Shown: positions 1-11,599 of the stretch, piece by piece
Layout: the number at the start of each line of letters is the position of its first letter
Numbering within the stretch: the stretch's first letter is position 1
DNA from: Hygrocybe punicea
Lineage: Eukaryota; Basidiomycota; Agaricomycetes; Agaricales; Hygrophoraceae
Length of the DNA: 64,000 nucleotides
Reading direction: 5' to 3'
Assembly (NCBI GenBank): GCA_963556145.1
Contig: OY744461.1
Span: forward strand, 8,442,891 to 8,506,890
The notes under the pieces: generated by a model
What the model was told of the DNA's origin: nothing
The model's input: the letters and a program-made list of their open reading frames with translations, nothing else
Database searches by the model: none
Made by a program: the position numbers and the translations under genes

Positions 1-1272
1 TCTGCCCTTGGTACTGTTATTTTACAAGGATTTGATGCAAGAAAGATAACAGGGGGCACATCTGGGGCATTACATCAGGAATTCCGCGAGCTGGAAATTT
101 TAGATGAAATAGTCAAATTAAGATACAGAGGCAAGCTTTCAAGTTCTGTTACTGGTGATCGCAGAAATTCTCTGATTGAAACCTATAGATTGTGGAAAGG
201 CAAGCATTATGTTCCAGAAAATGTGCACAAGGCAATTCGATGGAATAAGTCTGATCCATATATTCCAGGTGAAGAGGATAAAATTCCATGGAAAATTCTG
301 GACAAAAAAGAAAAGGTTCTTCTGAAGTCAAATTATGTTCCTGCCCAAGGCAGTTCACCAGCATTGTTTTATCAAAATTCTACTAATAAGAGAAAAATAA
401 GTGGGTCTTGTGTTGCCCCTCAGAGAAAGAAATTGAAAAGAAATCATAATATTAATGATACTTTATTGACCTCTATGAACATTCCAATTGGTACACTCTG
501 GAGTAACAACAGCTGTGCATATGACTCTGTGATAACTATATTATATAACATTTGGTAGGATGATAAGATTACTTGGTCTAATTCTTTCAGAAATTTAAAC
601 CCTCAATTTCTTGGCATGTTGGTGGATGGATTTTCAAGATATTCTGAAGGTGAATGCTCTTTGGAAGAAGTGCGTGATCATATAAGACACTATCTAGATC
701 AACATTCACATCATAACTTTGCATGGGGGGTGAATACTAGTGTTAATATCTTATTAGATACATTGTTACAAACTGAAATCCCCATTCTTTCCTCTCATAT
801 TTCTTGCCCTCAACGTCATCCTGTGTCCAGACAGCAGGAAGCAGCAAAAAATTGCCATATAGATATTGGTAGGATTGACTTTGTTTCTATTCAGAATGAA
901 CTTGATCTGTTTGTAATTTCTCTAGCTTCAAAGTGTACAGTCTGCAATGACTTTCTACTTCGAAATTTTACTTTTATAAATGCCCCTCAGTTACTTGCCT
1001 TTGCTACATCTGCTTCCACCACTACTTTAGATCACAATTTGGTAGTCACTGTTGAAGGAAATACAGAACCAAAACCATATCAGCTTAGGGGTGTCATATA
1101 TTATGGAAGTGATCACTTTACATCTCGTATTATCAGTTTGACAGGTCAAGTTTGGTTTCATGATGGTATCATTACTGGAAGAGTTACAGAATATGAAGGA
1201 ATGTTGGAAGATGTTGTTTTAACTGTTTGCAAATCAAAAAAACCTTGTATTTTGATATATATCCCTATATAA
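1..1272 (+). pseudogene. 3' part of a Helitron Rep/helicase gene (helicase tail plus ubiquitin-protease-like domain), nonsense-mutated
   Basis: This is the C-terminal part of the same protein encoded at 13595-15117. It enters the window after helicase motif VI, runs through a basic linker (RKKLKRN), and reaches the cysteine box NNSCAYDSV and the histidine-box-like region GVIYYGSDHF, which resemble a ubiquitin-specific-protease (C19-like) fold. A TAG at 556-558 stops the frame straight after the cysteine box. The sister copy reads CAG at 14401-14403 in otherwise near-identical sequence, so this is a directly visible C-to-T nonsense mutation. The frame then stays open to 1272. The 5' part lies outside the window. 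The domain call rests on motif spacing only. Confidence 0.8.
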
Positions 1273-1461
1273 TTGCTTTCTAAATACTCTCATTGCAACT
1301 TGTATTAATGTCACCATCTTGAATGTAGAAATATATTCATATTTATGGGTTACAAGATGGATTAAATTAAAGTAAGTACAATTTTTGCTTGAATATACTG
1401 TTAATTTGATTTGATGAGGATGAGGATATGCCGTGCACAGCAACGGCCCTCTAGCACAAGT
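1273..1461 (+). mobile_element. 3' terminus of the first Helitron copy, with terminal hairpin
   Basis: Sequence after the stop codon is closely similar to that after the second copy (15118-15325) and diverges abruptly after position 1461. Just before the end is a short hairpin (stem GCCGT/ACGGC, 1430-1447), followed by CTAG at 1451-1454, a match to the CTRR end usual for Helitrons. Identity between the two copies runs seven bases past CTAG (CACAAGT), so the exact end is either CTAG in similar targets or the end of CACAAGT. Confidence 0.65.
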
Positions 1462-1936
1462 CTTATACGACCTGAGCCACCAAAATCAAAATTCCACTCT
1501 ATCGTCGCGGCAAATGCCGAATTTGGCTCTGTTTGCTCCTTCAAGCGCAACGACTTTCAGACTTTCCAGTATGGCTTCGATGTTGACGGATCAACGATTT
1601 CTCGTCCCTCCCCTTATCTCTGGATAGCCCAGGTGAATATCCAAGCCGTTTGGAGACGAGCATGCCTGAAAATTGGTGGCTGGGCACTCCCAGCCCTCCG
1701 GTAAGTGTTCTTTTTTGTTTCAATTTAACTGGTAGACCAACGCAGGTAAACGACCACCAACGCCGCAAATACCCTGATCCCAACTGCATCCACAACATCA
1801 ACAACATCAACACCATGGCCGACGCGTGACACAGCAACCCCAAATGTCCACCCACTGCGCATCAAACGTGCCCACACAAGTGGCTTGGAATCAACCCCCC
1901 AACTCGTACATAGCTCGCATATTTTATAAGAGAAAA

Positions 1937-2961
1937 ATGAAAGCCTGGCTCATCTTCCCCGTCCTTGTCAGTTTGTTCCCCGCATCATTCGCTCTGCTAC
2001 CCCGACTCTTCTTCCGTGATACTCTTCCTGTCTTCGTTCGCTGTCTCAACGCTAGCAGCAGCAATTCATCTTCCGTTCCTGCTGCTGCCCGTTACACTGG
2101 AAATCAATACAACGTGGGTACAGAAGTCTGGCCCAGAATCAGCAATGGAGGGGCTGGACAGTCTGGCCTTGTGGGTGCCTTGGCACGCGCATATATTGAT
2201 TTTTCCCGACAGAACGGAACGGCGCAAGAGGATTATGCGGTAAGCGAGAGTCTTTCCCCTTCTTCATTGAACACTTTTATTTATTGATATCATTCCTTTG
2301 ACAACTCGCTTCTTTCTCCCCATTCCAGATTGATTGGGTTCTCGGCGATACTACACAAAGCATTAAATACCTCTCAACGGGTGATGCTGACATTGCCATC
2401 ACATACAACGCCGCGGCAGAATATAGAGCATTGAACCTTTCGACAGCCACAAAAGGCGTTTACAGGTTCAGGGACCACTTTTACTTGGCTGGACCGAAGT
2501 GAGTTTCCCTTTGTCAGTCTCTTTGTTCTCTTTTCTGAAAAACATTTCGTATGCGATTAGTTCCAATCCAGCACAACTCAATAATGCTACTGACACGGTT
2601 TTCGACATGTTTAACAAGATTGTTTCGGTCGGGAACATTGGGAATAGCGTAGGTTTCATTACTTCCTCGACAAAATTCAGCCTATGAAATTTTCAACTAG
2701 ACACCGCCCGTTCTATTTTCATCTCGATTCGATAAATCCGCCATGAATATCAAGGAATCTCCAGCAGTATCACATAGCAACGATGCCAGCACCAAGTCCA
2801 GCCCCAGTGCTAGCACGGCAGCGCCGACGCCAATGGGGCCAGCGGCACCAGCAACGCTATGGGGATCGCAGCGGGGGTCGAGAAGGTGGAACGCACAGCA
2901 GGCCACTGCTTTATGGTATTTTTTTTATTCATTTTTACTACAGACCGACTCAGTAGCATGA
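1937..2961 (+). pseudogene. Secreted periplasmic-binding-protein-like (tungstate/phosphate-binding-like) gene, 3' truncated
   Basis: Four exons splice in frame: 1937-2239, 2329-2498, 2561-2648 and 2701-2961, with GT..AG introns of 52-89 bp. The product starts with a signal-peptide-like MKAWLIFPVLVSLFPASFA. It then has features of the solute-binding-protein family found as secreted proteins in basidiomycetes: GGAGQSGLVGALA, DTTQSIKYLSTGDADIAITY, AAAEY and FRDHFYLAGPK, then SRFDKSAMNIKES. After that last motif the family similarity stops and the frame continues as a Ser/Ala/Pro-rich tail to 2961, so the second half of the binding fold is missing. Ligand is unknown; tungstate/phosphate type is inferred from remembered family annotation. 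It lies between two Helitron copies and could be a captured or truncated gene. Confidence 0.6.
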
Positions 2962-3209
2962 CCACAACATAGATCCAGGACTGCGCAGCTATCCAAGTTC
3001 GCATCAGGAGGGTGTCAGGGGAAGATAACAATGTGAATGAGAAGGTATAGCAGGGTCAACAGGGCAGAATGCGCAAGGGTGGTGGGTTTAGTACGTGGTT
3101 CAGTAACATAGGGCTAGCGAGCAATATACTGTATACGCAAAATTGAACCTGTGTGTATCTCGTTGGGTCCGAGTGCACCATTTCGAAGTCAGCTCCTCGC
3201 AACTTCAAT

Positions 3210-3682
3210 ATGCAACAATCTGTCCTACTCCCCATGTTCTTCATTATATCACAAATGCTGCTGCCGTTTGTGCTTTGCAATGTGTATCTGCCTCTCTGTC
3301 AAATAGAGAGCTCTTCCATGTAAGTTTTAAACTATGTTCCGAGACGTATGCATTTCATTTTTTTCAGACAAAATGTATCTTGCCCGGTGGACCTCATCCC
3401 AGCGGTTGCTCGGTTGGTGAGTAGTTACACCTTTAACACATGTTGGTTTCTATCTCAGGTGTTTTACAGGCCTTCGTGAGTGTTTTCTCATCGGAGAAAT
3501 ATTCATCCGAGACTCAGAATTGCTGCCCCAACTCGTTTGTTCTACCTTCTTTCTCTGTCCCAATCAATACAGCTGATATTTATCTTGTTATAGTGAGGAA
3601 CCTTTGCTGCTACAAACAGGGTTTCACCAACCGCCACACACATGCTCTGAGAACCCTTGCAATGAGCCAGTGGGCAAGCTGA
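3210..3682 (+). CDS. Possible small secreted cysteine-containing protein, three exons
   Basis: I do not recognise this. An ATG at 3210 opens a hydrophobic N-terminus (QSVLLPMFFIISQMLLPFVL) that would suit a signal peptide. Exons 3210-3319, 3368-3417 and 3459-3682 join in frame through two GT..AG introns of 48 and 41 bp, giving about 127 residues with several cysteines including NCCPN and LCCYK. The Cys pattern does not fit the hydrophobin spacing. The splice agreement is the main support; the frame could also be chance. It lies next to the truncated binding-protein gene. Confidence 0.25.
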
Positions 3683-3938
3683 TTTTGTCTGGTTATGTCG
3701 TGAGTTCCCAAAATTTCTCACATAACCAATACCAATCATCTTCATACATCAGGATGAACATTTCGGCAAAAAAACATTTCGGCCTGTGGCGTCATCACAT
3801 CCTGTGAGTGATCAGTTGGAACTAATCACTATTTGTCATTCTCATTCATTCTAAAGGTGTTTCCTTTGGCAACTTCCTCCTCAGGATGTTGTATGTCTCC
3901 TTTCTGCTGGCAGCAGATGTCTTTTCGTGCACTGCACA

Positions 3939-4058
3939 TGTCCTTTGCCCAAATTGGGTGCTTGTCCTTTACCCGAATTGGGTGTCTGTCCTCTGCCCGA
4001 ATTGGGTGTCTGTCCTCTGCCTGAATTGGGTGCTTGTCATCTACCCAAATTGGGTCTT
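3939..4058 (+). repeat. 24-bp tandem repeat, five copies
   Basis: Five diverged units of 24 bp, each of the form TGTCCTYTGCCCRAATTGGG plus TGYY, run head to tail. The period is a multiple of three, so the array stays open in several frames and encodes an eight-residue repeat. It sits immediately upstream of the first good ATG (4064) of the Helitron Rep gene. Confidence 0.85.
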
Positions 4059-4063
4059 TATAC

Positions 4064-7000
4064 ATGTCTTCTGCTAGCATAGGTACACAATCTATGTCAC
4101 TGTCATGTAACGTTCCCATTCTTGGGTGTCAACTGAATTCTGCTGTCAATACACAGACACAACCATTCTTGAATCCTTTGTCATTATTTTACAAACCCTC
4201 TTGTCAAAGGGAACCGTTATGGACTATAGATGGCTATTGCATCTTTGTGTCAGTTTATAACTGGTTGATTATTTGTTATGTAATTCCAAAGCAAGATGTG
4301 GCTGCCATATGTCGCATACTATCTCTTATTTTGCAGAGAAATCTAATGACCCGACATGACTTTTGTTCATTGCTTGCACTTTCTCATTTGCCTCTTAGAA
4401 TATCAGTGCTATGTAAATATGCACGCAAACATGCACTTCATCCCTCAACCCTGATTGGCTACCATATAGCTGGCTATCAACTTCCTGTAGGCCTAAGTTT
4501 AGGCTGGTTATTTCTTGTACATGATCTACACTCTTTTTGTGGTCAGCTGGCCCCTAAACAAGGTTTTAATTTGTCCCAGCCCCTTTTCAGGCTCTCTCAT
4601 GTTGGTTATCACCATTCAATTCCAATTAACATGCAGAATACAGAAGTGGAGCAGGAACCTATAGCCTTCAGTCCTGTTGGAGGAGGCAGATCTTATTTAT
4701 TTCCCTTGGATGGAATACTGCCTTTTCTACAACATATTGACAAAAATCTTGATTCTGACTCTGTTTTTGTGTTTGTTGATCATGTTCATGATTCAGATCT
4801 AGCATCTTATCCTGTTGAACAATATTTTGTACATACCAAAATTCCTTTACTTAACATCATTCCACATCTTCCAGTCAAGACAGTACAAAAAATTGCCCAT
4901 ACTCATCAGATTTCCATTGGATCTCATGTACACAAGAGTCTTTTGGCCTCTTATTTTGAAAACCATGACTGTATCAATTGCAGTTCATCTGTTAGTGTAT
5001 TCTCTATTACCATGAGTCGCAAAAAGAGAGATCGCCAGCGAAAGCTCAAGCCTGTTATTTTTCCTGAAGAGCAGGTTCCTAATCACACAGATGGAACCTC
5101 ATTCCCACCCCCTTCTCTGTCATCACAACTGTTACATACAGTTTCATCAGATTTCTGCAATGACTCTATGCCCAACAAAATTGAGGAGTCAGGATGTGCT
5201 GTATGTGGTGAACTTGTACCCTTGAGTAATTTAAGCCGCTTAAAAAATATCAAGGGCTTGCTCAGGATCCTGGAAGCTCCAGGTGTAACAAGAATTGAAC
5301 GAAAGAAAGCTACAGAAAAAATCCATGAATTCAAAGGTCCTGTGCTAGATTACCAATGTGATAAAGTGTGTGGCACTTGTCGATGTGATATTAGGAAAGG
5401 AAAAGTTCCTGAACTTGCTTTAGCAAGAGGTCTTTGGCTTGGCCATGTTCCCAAGGAACTTTTAGAGCTTCGGTTTGTTGAAAAACTGCTTGTAGCTCGC
5501 ATACGCCACAACTGTTGCTTTGTGCGAGTGGCTTCAGGTATGAGGAAAATGACATCACATGTTGTTGCATTCCAGTCACCCATTCCAAAGGTGTATCAGG
5601 CTTTACCACCCCCAGTTGATGATCTTGATGATGTGTTAGCCATTTTATTTACTGGGCCCTGCAAGCCAACAGAAAAGGATTTTGAACGAACACCTTTGCT
5701 GGTGCGGAGGAACCATGTTGCAAGGGCACTTGAGTGGCTAAAGCTCAACCACAATGACTACCATGATCTGGATATATCTTATGACAATCTTGCTAGATAT
5801 CCTGAGGATGGCCCACCTGTCTCTGTGGAATATCGTCAGCATGAAACAAACAAAGTACCAGAGGGTACTAGTGTATTTGACACTGAAGTTGAAGATGGTA
5901 CTGAAAATGGGGATTGTCCCTTTGTTGTTCATGGGTTAGCTGGTGAGGATTTGGATACAAAAACAATCAATTCACTAAAGGGAATTGCACTTAGACATCT
6001 CAACAGTGGAGGCAAGATGTTAGCCATTGGTCAATCTTCCCAACTTGAGTCTATTTACAAGAACCCTGAGCTTTATCCACAAATATTCCCTTGGTTGTTT
6101 CCATATGGTATGGGTGGTATTGGTTCCACATCATTGTCAGATGCTGAACATAAGAGACATCTCCTGATGTATCATGATAAACGTTTTCAAACAGATATAT
6201 ACTTTCCATTTGTTGCTTTCAGCCATGCCCAAGTGAAAGCAAGCACAACTGGTGGCTTTCTTCTTGCAGACAAGGCTAAATTCAATGATATAACCAATCG
6301 GCTTTTAAGTGTTGACCAAAATGTGTTGTCTTCATTGGCTAAAAGGCTCTCAGAAGGTGAAGTTGTTAAACCTGTTAGCCAAGAAGAGAAAGATTGTTAC
6401 CAAGTGGTTCGTGACCTTGATCATGTGGGAGCTAAAGTAAGTGGATCTATTACAAGCAAGAAGTATATGAGAAATGAAATTTGGTCTTTGATTTCATACT
6501 GTGGTGCTCCTTCTTGGTATATCACTTTATCTCCAGCTGATAACAAGCACCCAATTTGTTTGTACTTTGCTGACACAAAAGAGAAGTTTGATCTTAAAAT
6601 TAGATCAAGTGATGAGAGAATACGTCTTATTGCCAGGAATCCAGTTGCTGGTGCACGTTTCTTCCATTTCATGGTTAGTCTGTTTATTAAGCATGTTTTG
6701 GGTGTAAATACAGATCATCCAGGAATATATGGAGATACATCTGCTTATTATGGCACTGTTGAGCAGCAAGGTCGTCTCACTTTGCATCTTCACATATTAC
6801 TTTGGATTTGTGGATGTCTTACACCACAAGAGATTCGCAAGCGAATATTGGATCCATCCTCAGATTTCCAAAAAAATATGGTCATGTATCTAGAAAGTAC
6901 ACATGTTGGTGAATTTCTCACTGGAACAATGGATCAAGTACTGAAAAATATTGATGAAGCCTCTAAGTCTCCAAATTATATAGATCCAACACAGGCTTTG

Positions 7001-7834
7001 CCTAAAGCACCCCCTAAGTTTTGTTCTAAAATGTGTGGGAATTGTCAGCTATGTCATGATTGGAACCTATGGCAGGTCAAGTATGAGATAGTGGTGGATG
7101 ATATTTTGGCAAAATCCAACATACATCGCTGTACTAGCAATATAAATAAAGATGGTTCTAAAAATAAAACACGTCAGTATGTTGGTTGTTTGGATAACCA
7201 GTGGGGGAAATGCAAAGCAAGGTTTCCTCGCCCTGTAATTATGCAGACTGAAGTAGACCCTGAAACCGGTGCCCTTAATATGAAAAAGGCTGAGCCAATG
7301 ATCAACACAGTTACTCCTCTTCTCACTTACTTAATTCGTTCTAACACAGATGTAACATCTCTAAAATCAGGTACTGCAATCAAAGGGGTCATACTTTATG
7401 TATCTGACTACATTACCAAAGTTTTATTGAAAACACATGTTATTTTTGACACTATTCGTGCCATGTTTCAAAAAAATAGTGAGATGATTGGTGGTAGTGA
7501 AACTCAAAAGGAGAAATCACGAAAACTCATGACCAAGATTGTGAATAATCTCAGTGCTAAGATGGAAATTGGTGCACCAATGGCCTGTATGTACCTTTTG
7601 CGAAATCCTGACCATTATACAAATCATCATTTTTCTACCTTCTATTGGCAAAGCTACATCAACAAGGCAAGACAAATCTGGGAAACTGATGAAACTAAAG
7701 AGGATGTTGAAAAGGTAGCCTTGATCAAACGCAGAGGTTGTATTATTGGATTATCCCCTGTTTATGATTATATCTATCGCCCCTGTGAACTGGAGCATAT
7801 GTGCTTGTATGATTGGATAAGTCAATGTTCTTGA
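4064..7834 (+). pseudogene. Helitron Rep region (DUF6570-like, Helitron_like_N, HUH endonuclease)
   Basis: The first ATG in the frame is at 4064; the true start may lie in an upstream exon. About 310 residues of unrecognised N-terminal sequence are followed by a basic SRKKRDRQRK stretch. Next comes a zinc-binding DUF6570-like region (CAVCGEL, CGTCRCDI, ALARGLWLG), then the Helitron_like_N domain (FPWLFPYGMGG, FPFVAFSHAQVKAS). The rolling-circle nuclease follows, with the HUH motif LHLHILLW near 6785 and the two-tyrosine motif YVSDYITK at 7397-7420. Helitron Rep nicks and joins single-stranded ends using these residues. The frame stops at TGA 7832-7834, but the same frame continues with family sequence afterwards, so this is most likely a nonsense mutation (CGA to TGA). 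Confidence 0.85.
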
Positions 7835-8617
7835 GAGAAGCTTCCTAAACCCAAAATGAATAAAAATTGTAGTGAAGAACTTGCTAGTGTCAAGGATGTG
7901 AGTGAAACTTATGATACATCTTTTACACATGAAGATGAAACATTTCTATCTGATATAGACAATCACTGCAATGACATTTCTGTGTCCACAGATAACTTGA
8001 AAATTGAGGAACCAGGTAGTAATGATGCAACACAAATTCTATCTTCAAATATGACAAATAAATCCTCACCTGTTGGGTTATTTACATTTCTTGACAGTCA
8101 TCCTCTCTATGAGTCACATGGTACACGCTGTGTAAATGAAAACTTTATAAAAGTTCCCAATTTTGTAGGAGCAACATTACCACGATGTGATCAAGGTGAT
8201 CGGGAATATTATTGCTCAACCATGCTTGCATTGTTTAGACCTTGGCGCTCTGGACATGACTTGAAAACAAAAGATCAATCTTGGGATGAGTCCTTTTTAT
8301 CTCATGACTTTACTTTGAGGCAAAGAGAACTTATGAACAACTTTAATATAAAGTATGAATGTCTTGATGCTCGTGATGACTTTCATGCTCAGCTTCGTAA
8401 AGGTTCTGTTGTCTTGCCTAGTTGGATGGATGGTTCTGACCATACTTTGGATCATGGTGATGATTTGGAGCAAGTGGATGGTGACTACATATTTGAAGAT
8501 GCCTCTGAAAAAATAAGTGATGAGTTCAACATGGAGTTCAAAGATATTGGAAAACGGCAGAAGAAACGTCAACTTGATATGGCAGCTATGCGCTCAATAA
8601 TGAATAACACAGGTTAG
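7835..8617 (+). pseudogene. Helitron Rep-helicase linker region between two nonsense codons
   Basis: Same reading frame as the Rep and helicase parts. It is acidic and Ser/Thr-rich at first, then has YYCSTMLALFRPWRSG, a sequence typical of the segment between Rep and Pif1 helicase in Helitron proteins, and ends in a basic stretch (KRQKKRQLD). It is bounded by TGA (7832-7834) and TAG (8615-8617), both explicable as C-to-T changes (CGA, CAG). No separate gene is needed to explain it. Confidence 0.75.
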
Positions 8618-10049
8618 ACAGAGCCTTTATCCACAGTGATACCAGTTTCTCTGCCACCACCACCAGAGATTATCCAATCTGGAAGTCAATGGAAAGCTGT
8701 TGTGCAAAAGAGTAGACAAGATATACTTGAACACCGTGTAGAAAATCTTCCAAGTCATATTAATGGTGATTCTCTAACACAACCATTAAGCTATAACCAA
8801 GTTAAAGTTGTTGATAAATCATATCTTGAAAAAATTTCACATTCTAAAAAATCTTTGTTAGCACTAGACAATATTGTGAAAGACTTTAGTTTAAATGAAG
8901 AACAACAGAGGGCATTTTACATAGTTGCACATCATGCATCCAATACAAATTCTGAACAATTGAAAATGTATATTGGTGGTATGGGTGGAACTGGTAAAAC
9001 TCAAGTTTTGAAGGCATTAGTAAAGTTTTTCAAGTCAAGAAATGAAGCTCATCGTTTTGCTATTGTGGCACCTACTGGAACTGCTGCTGCTCTGCTGGCA
9101 GGATCTACATATCATTATATGTTTGGTTTAAATGAGAATACTGATGAGCATATATCAAATAAACAACTTGCTCAATTAAGATCACGACTTTTGGGTGTTA
9201 ATTATATATTTTTTGATGAAGTTTCAATGTTGTCTTGTCGAGATATGTACAGGATTAGTGCAAGGATGGCTAAGATTTTTAATGAAACTGAGTTGCCTTG
9301 GGGTGGATTAAACATGATATTTGCAGGGGATTTTGCACAGTTGCCTCCTGCAATTGGTCATGAAAATGCTTCTCTCTACAGCAGAACTGTTGGAGGTTCT
9401 TCAACTAACCACCAAGATCAAGAAGCTGCTATTGGAAAGTCATTGTGGCACCAGGTTACAACTGTAGTAATACTACGGGAAAACATGAGGCAAAGACTTC
9501 AAACAACAGAAGATGCACAACTTAGACAGGCTCTTACAAATATGCGATATAAAGCTTGTACTGCTGAAGATATTGTATTTTTGAGATCACGAATATCAAG
9601 TAATTTGCCTGGTCACACATCAGTGAAGCATGATAACTTTAGACAAGTGTCAATAATTACTGCTTTAAATATTCACAAAGATGAGATCAATCGCTTAGGG
9701 TCGTTGAGATTTTCTAAAGAGACTGGTCAACCTCTGGTTGATTTTTATTCTGATGATTCAGTAGTTTCCAAAGATAGAAAAAAGAAAAAGTCTCAAGCTA
9801 CAACTCACAAGTGCCACACATTATCAGATAGTGTTCATGAAGTTCTGTGGAATCAACCTCATAGTTCCAACTCAAAATGTATTCCTGGAAAACTTTCATT
9901 GTGTGTTGGTATGCCTGTCATGATCCGGAATAATAGTGCAACTGAGCTATGCATTACCCGAGGCCAAGAAGGCATAGTGCATGGCTGGCAATCAGCGAAA
10001 GGTATGCAAGGTCAGAGAGTGTTGGACACATTGTTTGTGATGCTACTTA
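8618..10049 (+). pseudogene. Helitron Pif1-like helicase, interrupted within the helicase domain
   Basis: Superfamily 1B helicase motifs appear in order: Walker A GGMGGTGKT (8975-9001), IFFDEVSML (Walker B), FAGDFAQLPP (motif III), ILRENMRQ, and CVGMPVMIRNN near 9900. The frame continues as LDTLFVMLL and is cut at 10048-10049, the TA target of the mariner insertion. The remaining helicase motifs (SSQGKT, HQSYYTALSRS) lie beyond the insertion at 13750-13850. Helitron helicase unwinds DNA behind the Rep nick during rolling-circle transposition. Confidence 0.85.
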
Positions 10050-10215
10050 TTGCCATTTGCAGCCAAGTTTGCGGAGCCGCGTTTTCTGTCTAAATTTGGT
10101 CAGTTTCAACCGTCATCATCGGAGAGCCATATCTCCTCGAAAAACGCTCAGAACACTGTGATTGTATAGTGAAATCTGTTCCTCTCTGGGAGCTCCAGGT
10201 GCCCCTACAGTCAGA
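10050..10215 (+). repeat. Left terminal inverted repeat of the Tc1/mariner element
   Basis: Starts TTGCCATTTGCAGCCAAG directly after the TA target. Pairs with 13427-13592 over its whole length at roughly 80% identity by eye. The outermost 30 or so bases are identical; the inner part includes shared GATTGTATAGTGAAA and GAGCTCCAGGTGCCCC blocks. Confidence 0.9.
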
Positions 10216-10280
10216 ATAAAGGTTTGATCATATTTTATCACCGTTCTTTTTGTGGCACGCTGAATACACCCAAAGGCTTT

Positions 10281-11476
10281 ATGAGGGGCCGTTTCATTTC
10301 AGAGGACCTCCGATGGGTTATCATCAACATGGCGAAGCGTCTAAGTATAGATTCCATTGTTAATCTCACTGGTGGTACCATCAGCAAGCGTACGATCGAG
10401 GGGATCTTATCAAAATATCGCAAGACAGGAATGGTTGCTGTTCATGCTACATCTCATCCACTTCGAAGCAACAGAGTCCTTACAATGGACGGCACATTGG
10501 TAAGACGAAAATGTGTCTATTTTCGTGCTGAGGACTGATCAACTATGGGCAAAGTTTCTCCAAGGTCAAGTCCGACGTTGCCCAGATGTTTACCTCGACG
10601 AACTCAAGGAACTGCTAATGGAGCGGAGTGGGACAAATATTCATGAATCTACAATATGGAGGGCTCTTATGAGAAGCGGTTTCACAATGAAAAAGGTATG
10701 AAAACATAACATCCGGTTAGATTCTTCGCATGGTAAAATTTCCATGACAGCTCACTCGCGAGGCACTTGAACGGAATGAACAACGACGCACTACCTACCG
10801 TTATGACTACGGTGTTTCCTATGTTCCAGATGAGACTGTTTTTGTCGACGAAAGCTCATTTGATCGTCGCACGTCGATCCGAGGCAAGGCTTGGGCTTTG
10901 AAGGGACGGCGTGCATATCGCCAATGTTTTTTCATTCGCAGACGGCAGTGAGTCTGTATTTTATTCATTTGATCACCGTCTGACTTTCTGGCATAGCTAC
11001 TCACTCCTTCCCGCACTATCCACGCAAGGCATGTTGTATGCCAAAATCGTCGAAGGATCCTTTACACGGCCGCTCTTCCAAGAATTCCTTGAAGGTCTCA
11101 TGGATCAGATGGATCGAAGAATGCCTCCTGGCTCAGTCATCGTGATGGATAATGTGTGTATTCATAAACACCCAGATGTTGCAGCTCAGATTAGAGAACG
11201 GTACGTCGACATAACCTGACTATAAATATAGTGGCTAAACTAATATTCAGAGGCTATCAAATCATGTATCTCCCGCCGTACTCTCCAGATTATAACCCTA
11301 TAGAGCTTGCTTTCTCGGCTATCAAAGCTCATGTTCGCCATGACAGAACCCTTGGACGTGAAGATGTAGATCAAACTGTGGATGATAGCTATGTATATGA
11401 GGCACTTTTGGACGCGGCATTCTCTGTAACCGCTGATGATGCTCTTGGTTGGTTCCATCATTGTGGCTACATCTAG
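10281..11476 (+). CDS. Tc1/mariner transposase, DD34E type, five exons
   Basis: Exons 10281-10499, 10555-10695, 10751-10947, 10997-11200 and 11251-11476 splice in frame with four 49-55-bp introns to give 328 residues, normal for this family. The N-terminal half is a helix-turn-helix DNA-binding region ([33 protein letters not shown]). The catalytic DDE_3 domain follows with FVDESSFD (first Asp), [19 protein letters not shown] (second Asp) and YSPDYNPIE (Glu). There are 34 residues between the second Asp and the Glu. It cuts and pastes the element at TA sites. No frame damage is visible, so it may still be active. Confidence 0.9.
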
Positions 11477-11599
11477 GATTGTGTATGTACTTTTTGAAAT
11501 ATGTATTGTTGTATTCAAAACATGGATTCTGTCGTCGTTGTAAGACTACTGTTTGTTGAAAAATGAAATGAGAGAAAAATTCAAGCATGCATAATTTTG

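Noticed and set aside
3210..3682. Hydrophobin gene
   Set aside because: There is a signal-like N-terminus and CC doublets, but the eight-cysteine spacing does not fit in any splicing I tried.
3939..4058. Regular repeats that might suggest a CRISPR array
   Set aside because: Units are contiguous with no spacers, only five, and the organism is a eukaryote.
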